Notes under the pieces: generated by a model
Told to the model about the DNA's origin: nothing
The model's input: only the letters and a program-made list of their open reading frames with translations
Database searches by the model: none
Shown here: positions 19,557 through 30,511 of the stretch, piece by piece
How positions within the stretch are numbered: the stretch's first letter is position 1
How the letters are laid out: every line of letters starts with the position of its first letter
Assembly (NCBI GenBank): GCA_003049465.1
Contig: PYSS01000098.1
Span: 62,001 to 126,000 of the forward strand
Source of the DNA: Magnaporthiopsis rhizophila
Lineage: Eukaryota; Ascomycota; Sordariomycetes; Magnaporthales; Magnaporthaceae
Length of the DNA stretch: 64,000 bases
Reading direction: 5' to 3'
Position numbers and translations under genes: made by a program

Positions 19557-22500
19557 TCAGCAGCCGGACCAGCCGGCGAACCTCAGGTACCTCCTCCTGA
19601 ACTTCCCCGCAGCCCCCTTGGCGCCCTTCTTCATGCTGTCGATGATCCTCTGCTCGGCCTCGGCCACACGAGACGAGCTGGCGGAGAAGGAGTGCTGGTG
19701 GACCCACTTCTCCATGATCAGGTCGCAGTCGGTGCACTCGTAAGTGAACGCGACTGCGGGCGGCGTCGACAGGATGATCGCGTTGAGGCGCTCGGCGATG
19801 TTGTCGCGGGCCTCGCGCAGTTCCTCGGGAGTGAGCTCGTTGGCCATCTTAAGGTGATGGTTGTACGAGTCAGCCAGCATTGCCAAGGCGAGCTTCCTCA
19901 CCGAGTCCTCGCGCTTGGCCTTGAGGGCGGCCATCTCGAATTGCTCGAGAACGCGGGGCTCGGGTCGGTCGCTGCCCGACGACGGCGCGTGCTGGGGAGG
20001 AGGAGCGACTGCGGTGTGTGCCGGTGGGATCCCAGACTGCTGCTGAGCTGGAGCTGGAGTTGGAGCTGGAGCTGGAGCTGGTGCTGGTGCTGGAGCTGGA
20101 GCTAGAGCTGGAGCTAGAGCGGGAGCAGCGGTGGCAGCGGTAGCAGCGCGAGCTGCAGCAGCAGTGGGCGGCAGACGGGGAGTAAACCTGGGCTGGGCGG
20201 CCGGGGGAGCAGCGGCGGCCTGAGCGATGCGGCGGCGCGGGGCGAGAATATGCCTGCCGGCGGGGACGGGGGCCCTGACCGGCTCAGGCAGAGTGACCTT
20301 GCGCGGCGCAGGCAGGTTAGTGTTGGGCTCAGGGGCCGGGGGAGGAGCGGCATGAGCGGTACGGCGGCGCGGGGCGATGATACGCCTCTGGCCAGGAGGG
20401 GGTATGGAGGGTGGCGCGGGAGCGCTGGGCGCCGGAGCCGGGGCCGGGGTCGTCGTGGCGGCGGGGACAGGAGCCGGGGGAGCGACAGCCGGAGCTGACA
20501 CGGCATCCTCTTGGTCCGACGTATCCGCGAGAGCGTCCCAGACTGCCTGGTCCTGTGCATCCACCGTGGCAGCGAAGCTGCTGGCGGGGGCGGGAGCGGT
20601 CGTCACAGGGGCCGAGGCAGACGAGGACGACGCGGCGGCGGCAGACGACGAGCCGGCGGCAGCCGAAGACGATGCGGCCTTGCGCATGTTCGCCTCGTCA
20701 AGGAGCGCCTGCTCAAGAAGGGCGTCCATCTCGTCGAGGTCGTCATCGTTGAGCAGGCGGATGACGTCATCAGCGTCCATGACGATGCGCGGCGCGGCGT
20801 CCGTCTGGACCTTCTTGGCCGGCGGCGGCGGTGCTCGCTCCGGCTCCTTGCCCCGAGCCTTCTCAGACTTCTCGGGTGTCGGAGCCCTCTCGGGCTCCTT
20901 GCCCTTAGCCTTCTCAGACTTTTCGGGGGTTGGAGCACGCTCCGGCTCCTTGCCCTTGGCCTTGGCAGACTTCTCGGCGGCGCTGGTTGTGGGAGCAGGC
21001 CAATGCTTCTTAGCAGCATCCAGGAATGCCGTGCTGAAGCGAGGGCCACCAGTGCTGGAGGTGGCGACTGCCATGGGCACAGGAGGAGCCGGGGGAACAC
21101 CGCGAGGCACGACCATGGTGAACGCGACGTTGCTGTAGTCCGTGAAGACGGGCTGAGCAACGGCGGGGACGGTGTGCTGGACAGGCACCGAGCTCGGGAC
21201 CGGCATGGTAACCGGGAGCTGCTGGGGCGGCGCCTGCGCAACAGGGACCGGCGCGTCCAGGAGGTCGTCGTCGTCGTCGTCCGGGAGGGGAGGGAGCTGT
21301 CCAAGACCCACGGTGGAGGTCGTGGCGCTCGGTCCCGGGGCGCTCGTAGTGGGTGCAGCCGACGGTGCGTCTTCGTCGGGCTGCGCAACTTCCATGGCCA
21401 CTGGCAGCGAGGTGGGGCCAGGCGTGGGGACGGCGGCCACCTTGACCTCGGTGCTAGTGCCGGCAGCAGCAGCAGAGGGACCAGCAGCAGAAGGGCCAGC
21501 AACAACAGGAGGCGAGACGTCCTGAATGCTCATGTCCGCGAGGGTCATGGTCAGGTCCTCCACGTCGTCGTCGTCCTGCTGCTGGGGCGCGCCGGCAACA
21601 TCCGCAGCGTCGTCCTGGACTTCCTGGTCGTCCTGGATGCTGAGCTTTCCGAAGAGGACGGCCAGTTCGTCCATTTCGGGCTGCGGTGTCGGGGCGGCGG
21701 GCACGGCTGCGGGCATGGCGGCGGGCACGGCTGCGGGCTGGGCTGCGGGCGCGGCTGCAGGCAGTGCGGCAGGCTGAGCTGCGGGCATCACTGCGGGCAG
21801 GGCGACAGGCAGGGCGGCAGGCAGAGCGGCGGCAGGAGGAGCGGCGGCCGAGGCAGCGGGCTGGGCGGCGGCGGCGACGGCGGCGGCAGGAGCAACAAAC
21901 TGCTGGGCAGTCGCATACTGGCGCTGGGCCAAGTACCGCTGCTGAACAAGCTTGCGCTGCAGCTGGTGCCGGGCGTGCCTCGCGCGGATGGTCTTCAGCC
22001 TTGCCTCGAAGACCTGCCGCTCGTGCTCCTGGTCGACCTGGTCCCGGATGTCGGCCGCAGCAAGCTTGTCGTTGACGAAGGACAGCTCGCGCTCCTCGTC
22101 CCAATCGTCGGCTTGCTGGACTTGGGCCACTGGGGCCACCGGGACCATCTGCTGTTGCTGGTGCTGCTGCTGCTGCTGCTGCTGCTGCTGCGGAAGTTGC
22201 TGGTGTCGTGCCGTGACACCGGAATCCTCGTTGGCGGCCTTGGGGGTGTCGATGACGGTGGAAGCAGCTCCGGATGAGCTGGCCACCGTAGACGGGATGC
22301 GCTCCGAAGAGCGCACGGGAGCAAGGTCCATGGGCCCCGAAGAACCCACTTCAGCCGGCTGCACCACCTTCTGCGAAGAAGGTCCCGCAACAACGACAAC
22401 AGGCGCGCGGACTGCCACGGACAACTGGCTGCGGACAGATTGTCCCAGCGTGCGGAGTCCGCGGCGGTCGAAGGGGATTCCGGCATCCCTGGCAACCCGG

Positions 22501-23330
22501 GTCTGCTTCCGGAGCGAGGCCAAGAGCTGGCGCAGTTCCGCGCGTTCGTCGTCGAGCCTCCGTTGGCCCTCAGAAAGCGTCTTGTGGAACTGCCTCAGCT
22601 GGCGCTCCAAGCTCGCGATGCCGTCCTGCACATGTCCGATGCTGTGCTCGAGGACGATGCACTTGCGATCGTACCCGTACAGGAAGGCGGCAAAACGGGA
22701 AGGCAGATCCGGAAAGCGTCTCCCAGTGCTCGGTTGCAGGCCGGCCCGTGGCACGTCAATGCCGATCTGCGAGAGGCGGTCCATGAACTCCGCCTGGAAC
22801 TTCTGGGGAAGCTCCCGACGGACCCGAGACACGACATCCGACAGCTCCTCAAGCAGCTCGCGCCGCTTTTGGAGGCAAGTGACGTTGATGGCCTCCACGA
22901 GGCCGACCCGTTTGGCATCCAGAGATGCCAAGGCAGAAACCAGAGCGGCGCGCATACCCAAGTCTACGGTCCGAAGATCGTAGACTGCCTTAACCAGGCC
23001 GGCCCCGGAGGGGACGACCCGGCGAACGACCGTGGCGGCCCACAAGATGCCGCCGAAGACCCCGAGGATGGCGATCCCCGGGACCAACACCAACAACTGC
23101 AGGGCGTCCAAGACGCCCTTGCGGGTGGGCCACCACGAGGGCAGCAGCGCAGGGAGGGAGGCCACGACACGGCGGCTCATCTCCTCGGTGTTGGCCAGAC
23201 ACCAGAGGGAGCCGAAGAAAAGGAGCGCAGTGGCTCCGAAACGAAGGAACGAAAGGATGAACGAGATGCACGCAAGCATCTCGTCCGAGTAAGCCTCGAA
23301 GGCGTCCACGGCGGCGGTAGCGAAAGACAT
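19557..23330 (-). CDS. Large low-complexity protein with two N-terminal membrane segments; family unknown
   Basis: One uninterrupted frame encodes 1,257 aa. Residues about 20–46 and 73–102 are hydrophobic, so the N-terminus is probably membrane-embedded. A charged helical/coiled-coil region follows (about 130–290). Then come a Gln/His run, a long Ala/Pro region with PAALPAA-type repeats, three copies of a 17-residue unit EKSEKAKGKEPERAPTP, a long Ala/Ser/Pro region with an (AP)n tract, and a C-terminal helical region ending in a basic/aromatic tail. Near the C-terminus is CTDCDLIMEKW. I recognise no domain. Length, frame continuity and the ordered N- and C-terminal regions argue for a real gene, despite a 588-codon antisense shadow frame. 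Repeat tracts in the DNA suggest length polymorphism. It is likely a lineage-specific organelle- or cell-surface-associated protein, but that is inference. Confidence 0.7.
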   Translation of the reverse strand: MSFATAAVDAFEAYSDEMLACISFILSFLRFGATALLFFGSLWCLANTEEMSRRVVASLPALLPSWWPTRKGVLDALQLLVLVPGIAILGVFGGILWAATVVRRVVPSGAGLVKAVYDLRTVDLGMRAALVSALASLDAKRVGLVEAINVTCLQKRRELLEELSDVVSRVRRELPQKFQAEFMDRLSQIGIDVPRAGLQPSTGRRFPDLPSRFAAFLYGYDRKCIVLEHSIGHVQDGIASLERQLRQFHKTLSEGQRRLDDERAELRQLLASLRKQTRVARDAGIPFDRRGLRTLGQSVRSQLSVAVRAPVVVVAGPSSQKVVQPAEVGSSGPMDLAPVRSSERIPSTVASSSGAASTVIDTPKAANEDSGVTARHQQLPQQQQQQQQQHQQQQMVPVAPVAQVQQADDWDEERELSFVNDKLAAADIRDQVDQEHERQVFEARLKTIRARHARHQLQRKLVQQRYLAQRQYATAQQFVAPAAAVAAAAQPAASAAAPPAAALPAALPVALPAVMPAAQPAALPAAAPAAQPAAVPAAMPAAVPAAPTPQPEMDELAVLFGKLSIQDDQEVQDDAADVAGAPQQQDDDDVEDLTMTLADMSIQDVSPPVVAGPSAAGPSAAAAGTSTEVKVAAVPTPGPTSLPVAMEVAQPDEDAPSAAPTTSAPGPSATTSTVGLGQLPPLPDDDDDDLLDAPVPVAQAPPQQLPVTMPVPSSVPVQHTVPAVAQPVFTDYSNVAFTMVVPRGVPPAPPVPMAVATSSTGGPRFSTAFLDAAKKHWPAPTTSAAEKSAKAKGKEPERAPTPEKSEKAKGKEPERAPTPEKSEKARGKEPERAPPPPAKKVQTDAAPRIVMDADDVIRLLNDDDLDEMDALLEQALLDEANMRKAASSSAAAGSSSAAAASSSSASAPVTTAPAPASSFAATVDAQDQAVWDALADTSDQEDAVSAPAVAPPAPVPAATTTPAPAPAPSAPAPPSIPPPGQRRIIAPRRRTAHAAPPPAPEPNTNLPAPRKVTLPEPVRAPVPAGRHILAPRRRIAQAAAAPPAAQPRFTPRLPPTAAAARAATAATAAPALAPALAPAPAPAPAPAPAPTPAPAQQQSGIPPAHTAVAPPPQHAPSSGSDRPEPRVLEQFEMAALKAKREDSVRKLALAMLADSYNHHLKMANELTPEELREARDNIAERLNAIILSTPPAVAFTYECTDCDLIMEKWVHQHSFSASSSRVAEAEQRIIDSMKKGAKGAAGKFRRRYLRFAGWSGC
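20037..20130. repeat. GGAGCT hexanucleotide repeat coding for Ala-Pro
   Basis: Repeats of GGAGCT with GGTGCT and AGAGCT variants lie inside the membrane-protein gene. On the minus strand they encode alternating Ala and Pro. The tract is likely unstable in length. Confidence 0.8.
22138..22200. repeat. CTG/CAG trinucleotide tract (polyGln)
   Basis: Runs of CTG on the plus strand encode a Gln run broken by His in the minus-strand membrane protein. This is a likely length-variable microsatellite. Confidence 0.85.
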
Positions 23331-24711
23331 CTTGCTCGTTGTGACCTACGAGACAAGATGTAAGCGGTGCTCTTGGTGGTTGTGCGCAGGTATCGTTGTC
23401 GTGCGCAGGTTGTCCTTGAGTGCGTTGGTGATGCGATCGCTGGAGGAGAAAGAGGGAAGAAGCAGGGGAAAAATTTTCTGCGAGGGAAAATTTGATAAAG
23501 CTGTGCGTGCGGGTGGCGGCTTGGTGGGCGCGTTGCTGGGGCGGGCGCGCGCGCACTGCACAACGCGTCTGGTCAGTCTGATATTGAGGCTCTGCGAGGG
23601 AAGGTACGACCGGTGCGGCAGTTGCAGGTAGGGACCCACACGCGTCTTTTGCTCTGGGCCAGTTCTGCGCACCCCAGGGCGTGGGGGAGAGCATGGCGAC
23701 GGTCGCTGACTCCACTGGGGACTTACAGTGCTCTGTGCTGGCGATCATGGCTGTCCCATTCGAGTTGAGGGCCAAGCCCAGGGCGACGACCTTGGGGATT
23801 CTCCCAGGATGGACTTGGATATGATATAACTGGTGTGCTTTTCTTACAGCAGAGGAGAATCTGGCATAGCAGATGGAGGGATGGGCGTATATATTTGATG
23901 TAGGCAGTGGTCCAGCACTGTTTGTGGTGCCGCCAGGCTGCACCTTGCGCGCTCAGGGGATGCGCAGGCCAAGAAATGAGGCTATTCCCACAACCTCCCC
24001 TTCTCGTCCGTGATATCAAGACAGGAGAGGCGGGATATCTCGTGTTCCCTATATATCAATTCCATCGGCAGCTCGGGAAAGAAAAGAGCATGCTTGATAT
24101 AAAAGATCTAACTGGATTTAGAAGAGAATCAAGCTTCTGCGCACGCCCAGTAATATTTAAACATGCAACACTTTGAAAAACAACATCACCATCTAAACCA
24201 GACATTTTATACCACAGACTTCTAGGTGGCCATCCAGGCAGCAGGGCAAACAGCCAGGGCGGTATCATGTTGCTACTATAGACAAACTCCAGCCGGCAAA
24301 CAAAAACCAGAGGATCATCCCCTTGGCAAGACGGACACCTCCTCTATCCAAGGTCTACCAAGATGTCACCAACCCGCCAGTCCATGGCCCGAGACATAGC
24401 CCTCCCCTCCAGTTGACGGCGTGAAACTACATGCAGTGCAAGGACAACGGCTCACATGATTCCCCGAGACAGCACGAACAAGGCGACTGGCATCAGTGGC
24501 GAGCATCTACATTTGCACAATCCCAAACAATCAACCATTGATGCTGTGATGTCTAAATCCCACACCCCCGCGGAATCCCGTGACTCCCGACAGGAGATGA
24601 TAACAAACGACGACATGACCCCACTCCAGCCAGGCAACCCAGAAGACGCGAAAAACCACCTACCGCTGGGTAGGCCAAGTCAAAACAAAGCAAACAAAAA
24701 AAAACACCCCA
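23331..24711. promoter_or_regulatory. Upstream region of the membrane-protein gene; 3' side of spc7
   Basis: The left part should contain the promoter of the membrane-protein gene, including a GCGCGCGCGC stretch near 23545. The right part is AT-richer and holds the spc7 3' UTR. No other gene is supported. Confidence 0.4.
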
Positions 24712-27700
24712 CTACTGCTTCGCACCAGAGAGCAGTTTTCCATGCAGTTCTACAATGACGTCACCCCAACTCTCCACGCGTCTCTCTACACCCTTTGAAG
24801 CCACCACCCGATCCCCAAGACGACCAGCCAGGAAGTCTGCCATCTTGTCCGTGTTGAAGCGCTCGCCATAAACGACGACGGCACGTGGCGAAATGGCCAC
24901 ATCCAGGCCACCATCACCACCACCAGCAGCTGCCGGACGTCGCAGATCAATGACTATCTCGATCTTGGACTTGAGGGCGGCCAGGAACACGGTCGAGCGC
25001 ACGGCGATCGAGTCGTCAGACGTCCTCGACACCGCGGTCGGAAAGGTGAGGTTGAGTGACCGGACGTGATTGGCCACAGAATTTGCCTGGGCCCACCCGG
25101 CGGTCACCATGCCAAGGATGAGGCTCGGCGGGATGTGGGTCCTGGTGTCACCACGCAGCTGGTCGCGTAGGCACTGCAGGAAAAAATCGAGCTCGGGCGT
25201 GAGAGGCTTTGGGTCGCGTTCGCGCTTGTCTGCAATGTACCAGAGGTCGATGGTGGTGGTGGACGTCGTCGAATTTGAGTTTGCCTGGGCGGCCCCACCC
25301 TGCTGCAGGGCTGTGGCGTGACAGGTGGGGTCAAAAACGAGCTCAATCTCGCGGCGGTACGTCATCGATACCGTCGTGCCTGAGCAGCCAGTGACGGCCC
25401 ACCCATGTTCCTCCTCAATCGCCGCGACGCGTGCTGTTCGCGTTTTGTTTGTCAGCTTCTAGGCAACCGAGATCTGATTGTTCCAATGACGAATTGGATG
25501 GGTGCCTGCAGAATGTCTGGTCATGTGACACGAACCTTTGAGAGCCATGATCTCCCCCGAGCTCCACCCTCTGCACTCCTCCCGCACCCGCTCAGCCTCT
25601 TTGATCTCGGCGAGGCACTCCACCTTGCGACCCACCAGCTCCTCGACGTCGGCCTCTGACTCGCGCAGGTCCTCGCGCAATGCCGCAATGGCACGTCTCT
25701 TGACGGCCACGTCGTCATTGGCAGCTGTCAGCCGCTCGCGCGCTGCCTCCAGCTCCTCGGGGTCGCAGTCGGCCAGCTCGCGCGCCGCTTCGTCGAGGGC
25801 CCGGTGCTCTCGCTGCAGCGACTCGAGCCGTGCGACCATTCCCGGGAGTGCCGAATCGATGAGCTCGCGCTGCTTGCGCAGGATCTGCTCGTCGCTCTCG
25901 AAGCCCTCGACGGTCCGGTCCAGTCCCTCCTTGAGCCCCTCTTGCAGCTTCATGCGCCACTCGTACCACATGGCCTTGCTCAGTAGTCTCGCGTGGGTCT
26001 TGACGTTTTTGAACTGGTTGTCCATCAGGAGCTTGAACTCGGGCGTCGCCGACATGTACTCGCGGAACAGTGGCGGGTTGTCCTCGAGCGTTTCCATCTC
26101 GATCTCCCGGACGATATCCCGGCCCTCGGAGATGTACTTCTTGAGTTCGCGGCATGACTAGAAGACGGGCGTAAGATAGGCATTGTTAGCAAATCACTAC
26201 TCCTGCGATAAGGGAGTGCAGAAGTGAGAGTGTGTTACTTACATGTTGGTAAAGCTCGAGCATCGGCACCGTGCAAGCTCCCGCGACGACGCATCTCTCG
26301 AACGACATGTCCGCCTTGCTGTCTTCGTCGGACCCGTTCTTGTTCGCGGATGGCACGACCGTGTGCCTGCGCTTAGTAGTCGTAAGCTCCATGAAGCGGA
26401 TGCTGGTCAAGTTGAGGAAATCCTGGAGACTGATGGCCTCGGAGGCATCCTCCTCTTCCTGGGCCAGCGCCTCGGGGTTCACCGTGGAGGAACGCCTAAA
26501 GTCCACGGGAGTGTGAGCTCCGTCATCCGCCACATTCCTGAACCTCCCTTGTCGGTCGGGGCTGCGAGGACCACTCGCACCCTTAGTGGCCGACACAGAG
26601 AGCGTCGGGGTTGCCAGGCCATCTTGTGGGCCCTTGGCGGATCGCGTCGGCCGGCCTGTCGTCTCTTCTTTGGATGGAGGGTGCTGCAGTCTGATGCTCT
26701 TGACAGGACTGCCCTGAAGGTTCTTGAGCCGCTTGACTCCGTCCTGCTCCTCCGCCTCCTCTTCCTCACCGAGCTCAGTCGGCCGTTTGCCGAGCAGGCC
26801 CTTGGCGCTGCCTACGTGCAGACTCTTGCGGCCCTTGAGCGGGTTCTTCTTTGGGCTGAGGCCTTGAATCATCTCCTTGAGATTCAGCGTCGCGTCCTTG
26901 TCGCCCAATGGTCCATCGGCCTCCTGCTCCATAATCCTCCTCCCATCTTCCTTGGCCCGCTCTTGCTCCCGCTGTCTGTCAAGCTCTTGCTCCAGGATGC
27001 GTGGGTCGTCCCACTTAACGCCCCGCCGCAGCTCCAGACCATCGCCAGGCACGAAGTCCCTAGCAGCATCCCCGATGGAGCCACGGCGCTCGAGGATCTC
27101 GGCAATCTTGGGTGAGCCCAGCCCGGGCCTGTCGGCGCCGATTCCGGAAAGCCGCCTGGTCTGCGGCGTGAGGACCACGAGAGGTGTCGCCGAGCCTGTG
27201 GCTGGGTTTTGTTGGAACACGCTGAGAGCGGCGGATCTTGGTCTTGGGGACGACTGGGGCGTCGCTCTGGTCTTGGGGGAAGAAAACCTGACTGGAGACT
27301 TGGATTTACTTCCGATGAACTTTGGCGGCGAGGATGCGACAGTCTTTGATGGGGTCTGCGGCTGCTGAGATTTCTTCGGTGGGGATGCCTGGCGTTCTGG
27401 AGTCCTGCGCAGACCACTGCCGTTGAGCGCAGACCGCTCAGGCGTCCGGGCTATCCTCTCTCGGAGCGGCGCGGCTTTCTTTGTGGGTGTGCGTGCCCGA
27501 GTCGGCGACGCAGGTTTGTGGCTCAGCGTCATCTTCCTGAGCGGGCTCGTCGCCCCGGTCTTGTTGGGCGTTTGCACGCACACCAGCGGGGAGCTGTCGG
27601 CGATTATGCCTCCCAGCGCCGTCGTCATTTCCATGCCCACAGTGGCATCGCCCAGGCTTTGGTCGCCTGCATCGTCTTGCTGCTGCGTCGGTGGCAGTAT

Positions 27701-29411
27701 GCGTCCCAGGCCGACCGTCATGTCCATTCCCATTGTCTCGCCATCACCATCCTCCGTTCGCATGAGCGTCCGGCGCCGGCTCTGCTGGCCGCCGCCGGCT
27801 CGAGTCGTCGCCAAGACGCCGCCCATGACTGTCGTCATCTCCATCGACATATCCTCGTCGCTGTCGTAATCTAGCTCCTCCTCATTATTGTTCTCTTTGG
27901 GTGCCGAAGATTGGATGCCGCCCATGGGCATGGTGAAGTCCATGGTCTGATCCACGCACATTGTTGCCTCCGCACGGCCTCGTAGCGCTGTAGATGGCTT
28001 CTTCCCGACGATGCCACCTAGCGCATGGGTCATTTCCATGGACACGTCCATATCCATAGACATAGCGTCTTCGTCCTCATCGTCTCTGTCCTCGTCCTCG
28101 GGGGCGGCAACTGATTGGTCGTCGTCATTGGTAGACCGGACAATCCCGCCCATGGGCCGGGTCATCTCCATTTCCCCGCCGTTGTCATCATCGCTCTCAT
28201 CCTCGTGGACAGACTTTACGGGGCTGGATTCGATCTCGGGAGACTGTGGTGCGTGGCTGCTGGTCGCCGCCGGCCGCTTTCCCCACCCCACAAAAGCAGG
28301 GATCAGCTCCTCATTCTCGTCCGGCTCCCGAGCTGCTGCCCCAACGCCAGCGCGCTGTGTGGCGAGCCTCAGCATCTCATCGATGCTTGTCGTCGAGTCG
28401 CTGCTCATCATGGACATGGAGCCAGCCGTGACGCCCGACCCTGACGTCACCTCGTCCGCGTCCAGGGTCATCATGGTCCCGTCCGAGTCACTAGCCTCCG
28501 AGACATCGTCTACCTGCTCTTCAATGTCATCGCCGTCCTCAGAGCCCGAGTCATACACGGTAGAGTTGAGCGTGTCGTCGTGAGCGTCAAGAGGGTTGAC
28601 CCCTGAGCTTCGTCTTCTCTTCTTCTGATGCAGGCTTCGCTGGTCCTCGGGCGACTCGGGTATGCCGTGATCCACATGGTCCGGTGGTGTGGAAGGGGCT
28701 TCCGATACATCGTCCGATTCGGGGTGGTACGCAGCAGCGGGCGGCGCCGGGGAGGCTGCTGTCTGCGACGAGGCGCGCCGGGTAGAGTCTGTGGACGTGG
28801 TCGAGTCCTGGATGTATTCGATCTCGTGGAACGTGTGCAGGGTCGCCTCGGCGGCGAACGACACGCGGCGGTTGGCGAGCGACTTGCGCCGGGCCTCACG
28901 CCTGTCGCGGATGTCCTTCTCGAGCTCGGCCCTCTCCCGCTCCTCGCGTTCCCGGGCGGCAGCCTGCTGCTCCTCTTCGGTGCGGAGCGCCACTTTTGTC
29001 GAGTCGCCATCGCGGCCGGCAGAAGTCCTGGGCCTGTGCGGCGGGATCTCGGGGAGGACTGGGATGGTGGGCTTCAGAATAGAGCGCGGAGGGGGTCCTG
29101 CGGGGGCCGCCAGCGACTGCATGGCCAGCAAGTGACGTGTAAGTCAGTTAGGGGCATACTTCACATGCACGAGCAGCATCGAGCGCACTCACCACCCTCC
29201 TGTTCCCATTACTGGGCTTCAACGCATCCAGACCACCAGGCCCTATGCTTTTGCTGCGCGACTTCTTGCGGTTCGCAGCGAGGGAGGTGGATGCCAGGTC
29301 CAAAGTTGCATTCTCCTTCTCCAACGTCTTCCTCGACGACGGCAGCCCACCCAGCGACTTCCGCGACCTCTTAACTGCGGGAGGCACCGTCATGTTGGTT
29401 TGGGTGGACAT
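24712..29411 (-). CDS. spc7: Kinetochore scaffold Spc7 / KNL1 (Spc105)
   Basis: KNL1 recruits PP1 and the Bub3–Bub1 checkpoint machinery to kinetochores. Four exons, 29411–29193, 29116–26243, 26157–25536 and 25433–24712, give 1,478 aa. PP1-docking motifs are visible: SILK at 85–88 and RVSF at 157–160. Six MELT-type repeats lie between about 390 and 570 (MEMT, MEMT, MDFT, MEMT, MDMT, MEMT), each followed by a GGI/GGV-like pair. The Spc7 domain starts near FLNLTSIRFMELTTTKRRHT. A coiled coil follows, and the C-terminal region (ELVFDPT…) should be the RWD domain that binds Mis12 complex. Introns 2 and 3 sit around the start and end of the coiled coil. Donor GTTCGT in intron 3 is slightly unusual. 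The acceptor there was chosen because it alone keeps frame into EEEHGWAVTG. Confidence 0.93.
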
Positions 29412-30511
29412 CCTGGCGGGGGACTGGACTGTGTCGGCGTCGGGGTCTTGGTGGGGTTCACGATGTCCGCTGCGCTGCTCTATCTAGGGGGGAGCGCGTG
29501 CAATGCCCATTAAAGGGCACGCGACCGGAATGAAATTGGTGGGGAAAATTGCATGCCTGTAAACACGCTCGGCAAATCACGCGTTTGTTACTGTGGTGAT
29601 CGGATGAGCCAATTAAATCGAGTTTTGGCGGTGGGCAGCTGGAGCGGATTGATTACATCACCAACAACTCACCCTTGTACCAACCAAAAGTATCAGAGTC
29701 GAAATGCCATCATTTTGCCCGCACGGATGGTCAAGATCAAAGGGCGAGAAAGAATGCCTAGATATTGAAGGATCTATCTTGATATTTAGTTCTTAGCTCA
29801 AACACGCGAGATTGATTGATGGATGTATCTCAGGAGATACTTCTCACAATACTTCCCCATCGCAGGACACTGTAGATTCCTTTTTTTATTGCTTCCTTCT
29901 TGGCTTGTTTCAATATCCAACTCGATGCCGAAAGCGGAGATTTATCGCGTGACATGTTATTCCTCGATGCAGTAAGTTGATGGCTACCCATGTTGGCAAA
30001 CGCCTCCGCGGAATGTGTCTTGCGGCTTCCAAGCGTCTCGAGAGCTACCGAGAGACATTGTATTCAGGGAGCTTGCTGCCGATATCCATAGACAATACCG
30101 GTTGTTGAGCCTTTACTTACAAATCTAGTGCACTGGCACGCGACATGACTTAGCCCAATATTCGTGATACGTACTCCTCACATCATGGCCACAGAAAGGC
30201 CTTCAGGGCTCCTCCTCGTACGTGTGTGTATTTAGATAGGCGGCAGCTCCTCATGGTGGCAGTCACCAACCTTGTGTGTCCCCTGTTTCTTGCGGCCGGC
30301 TAGCCTGTGACTCTCCCCGCCTCAGTATTGCCCTTTCTTTTCTGTTATGTTCATGGAGATTGGCACATCTCCTTCTTTTGGTTTTGCTCAAGGTCAAGTG
30401 TTACTGATACCCCGTATCCCGGCATTTGACGTTTCGCACCGATACTCGTTCAGCCGGAGACTCAACACCCTCTCGAACAGAAGCCGCCAGTTGCCAAGTT
30501 TCTTTCACAGT
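29412..30511. promoter_or_regulatory. Divergent upstream region of spc7 and the LicD gene
   Basis: About 1.1 kb of AT-richer DNA between divergent genes, presumably holding both promoters. No coding element is recognised. Confidence 0.45.

Noticed and set aside
20511..22277. 588-codon plus-strand open frame opposite the membrane-protein gene
   Set aside because: It is antisense to low-complexity GC-rich repeats, which leave the complement open. It has no domain, and its composition is dominated by Arg/Gly/Leu from the reversed Ala/Pro codons.
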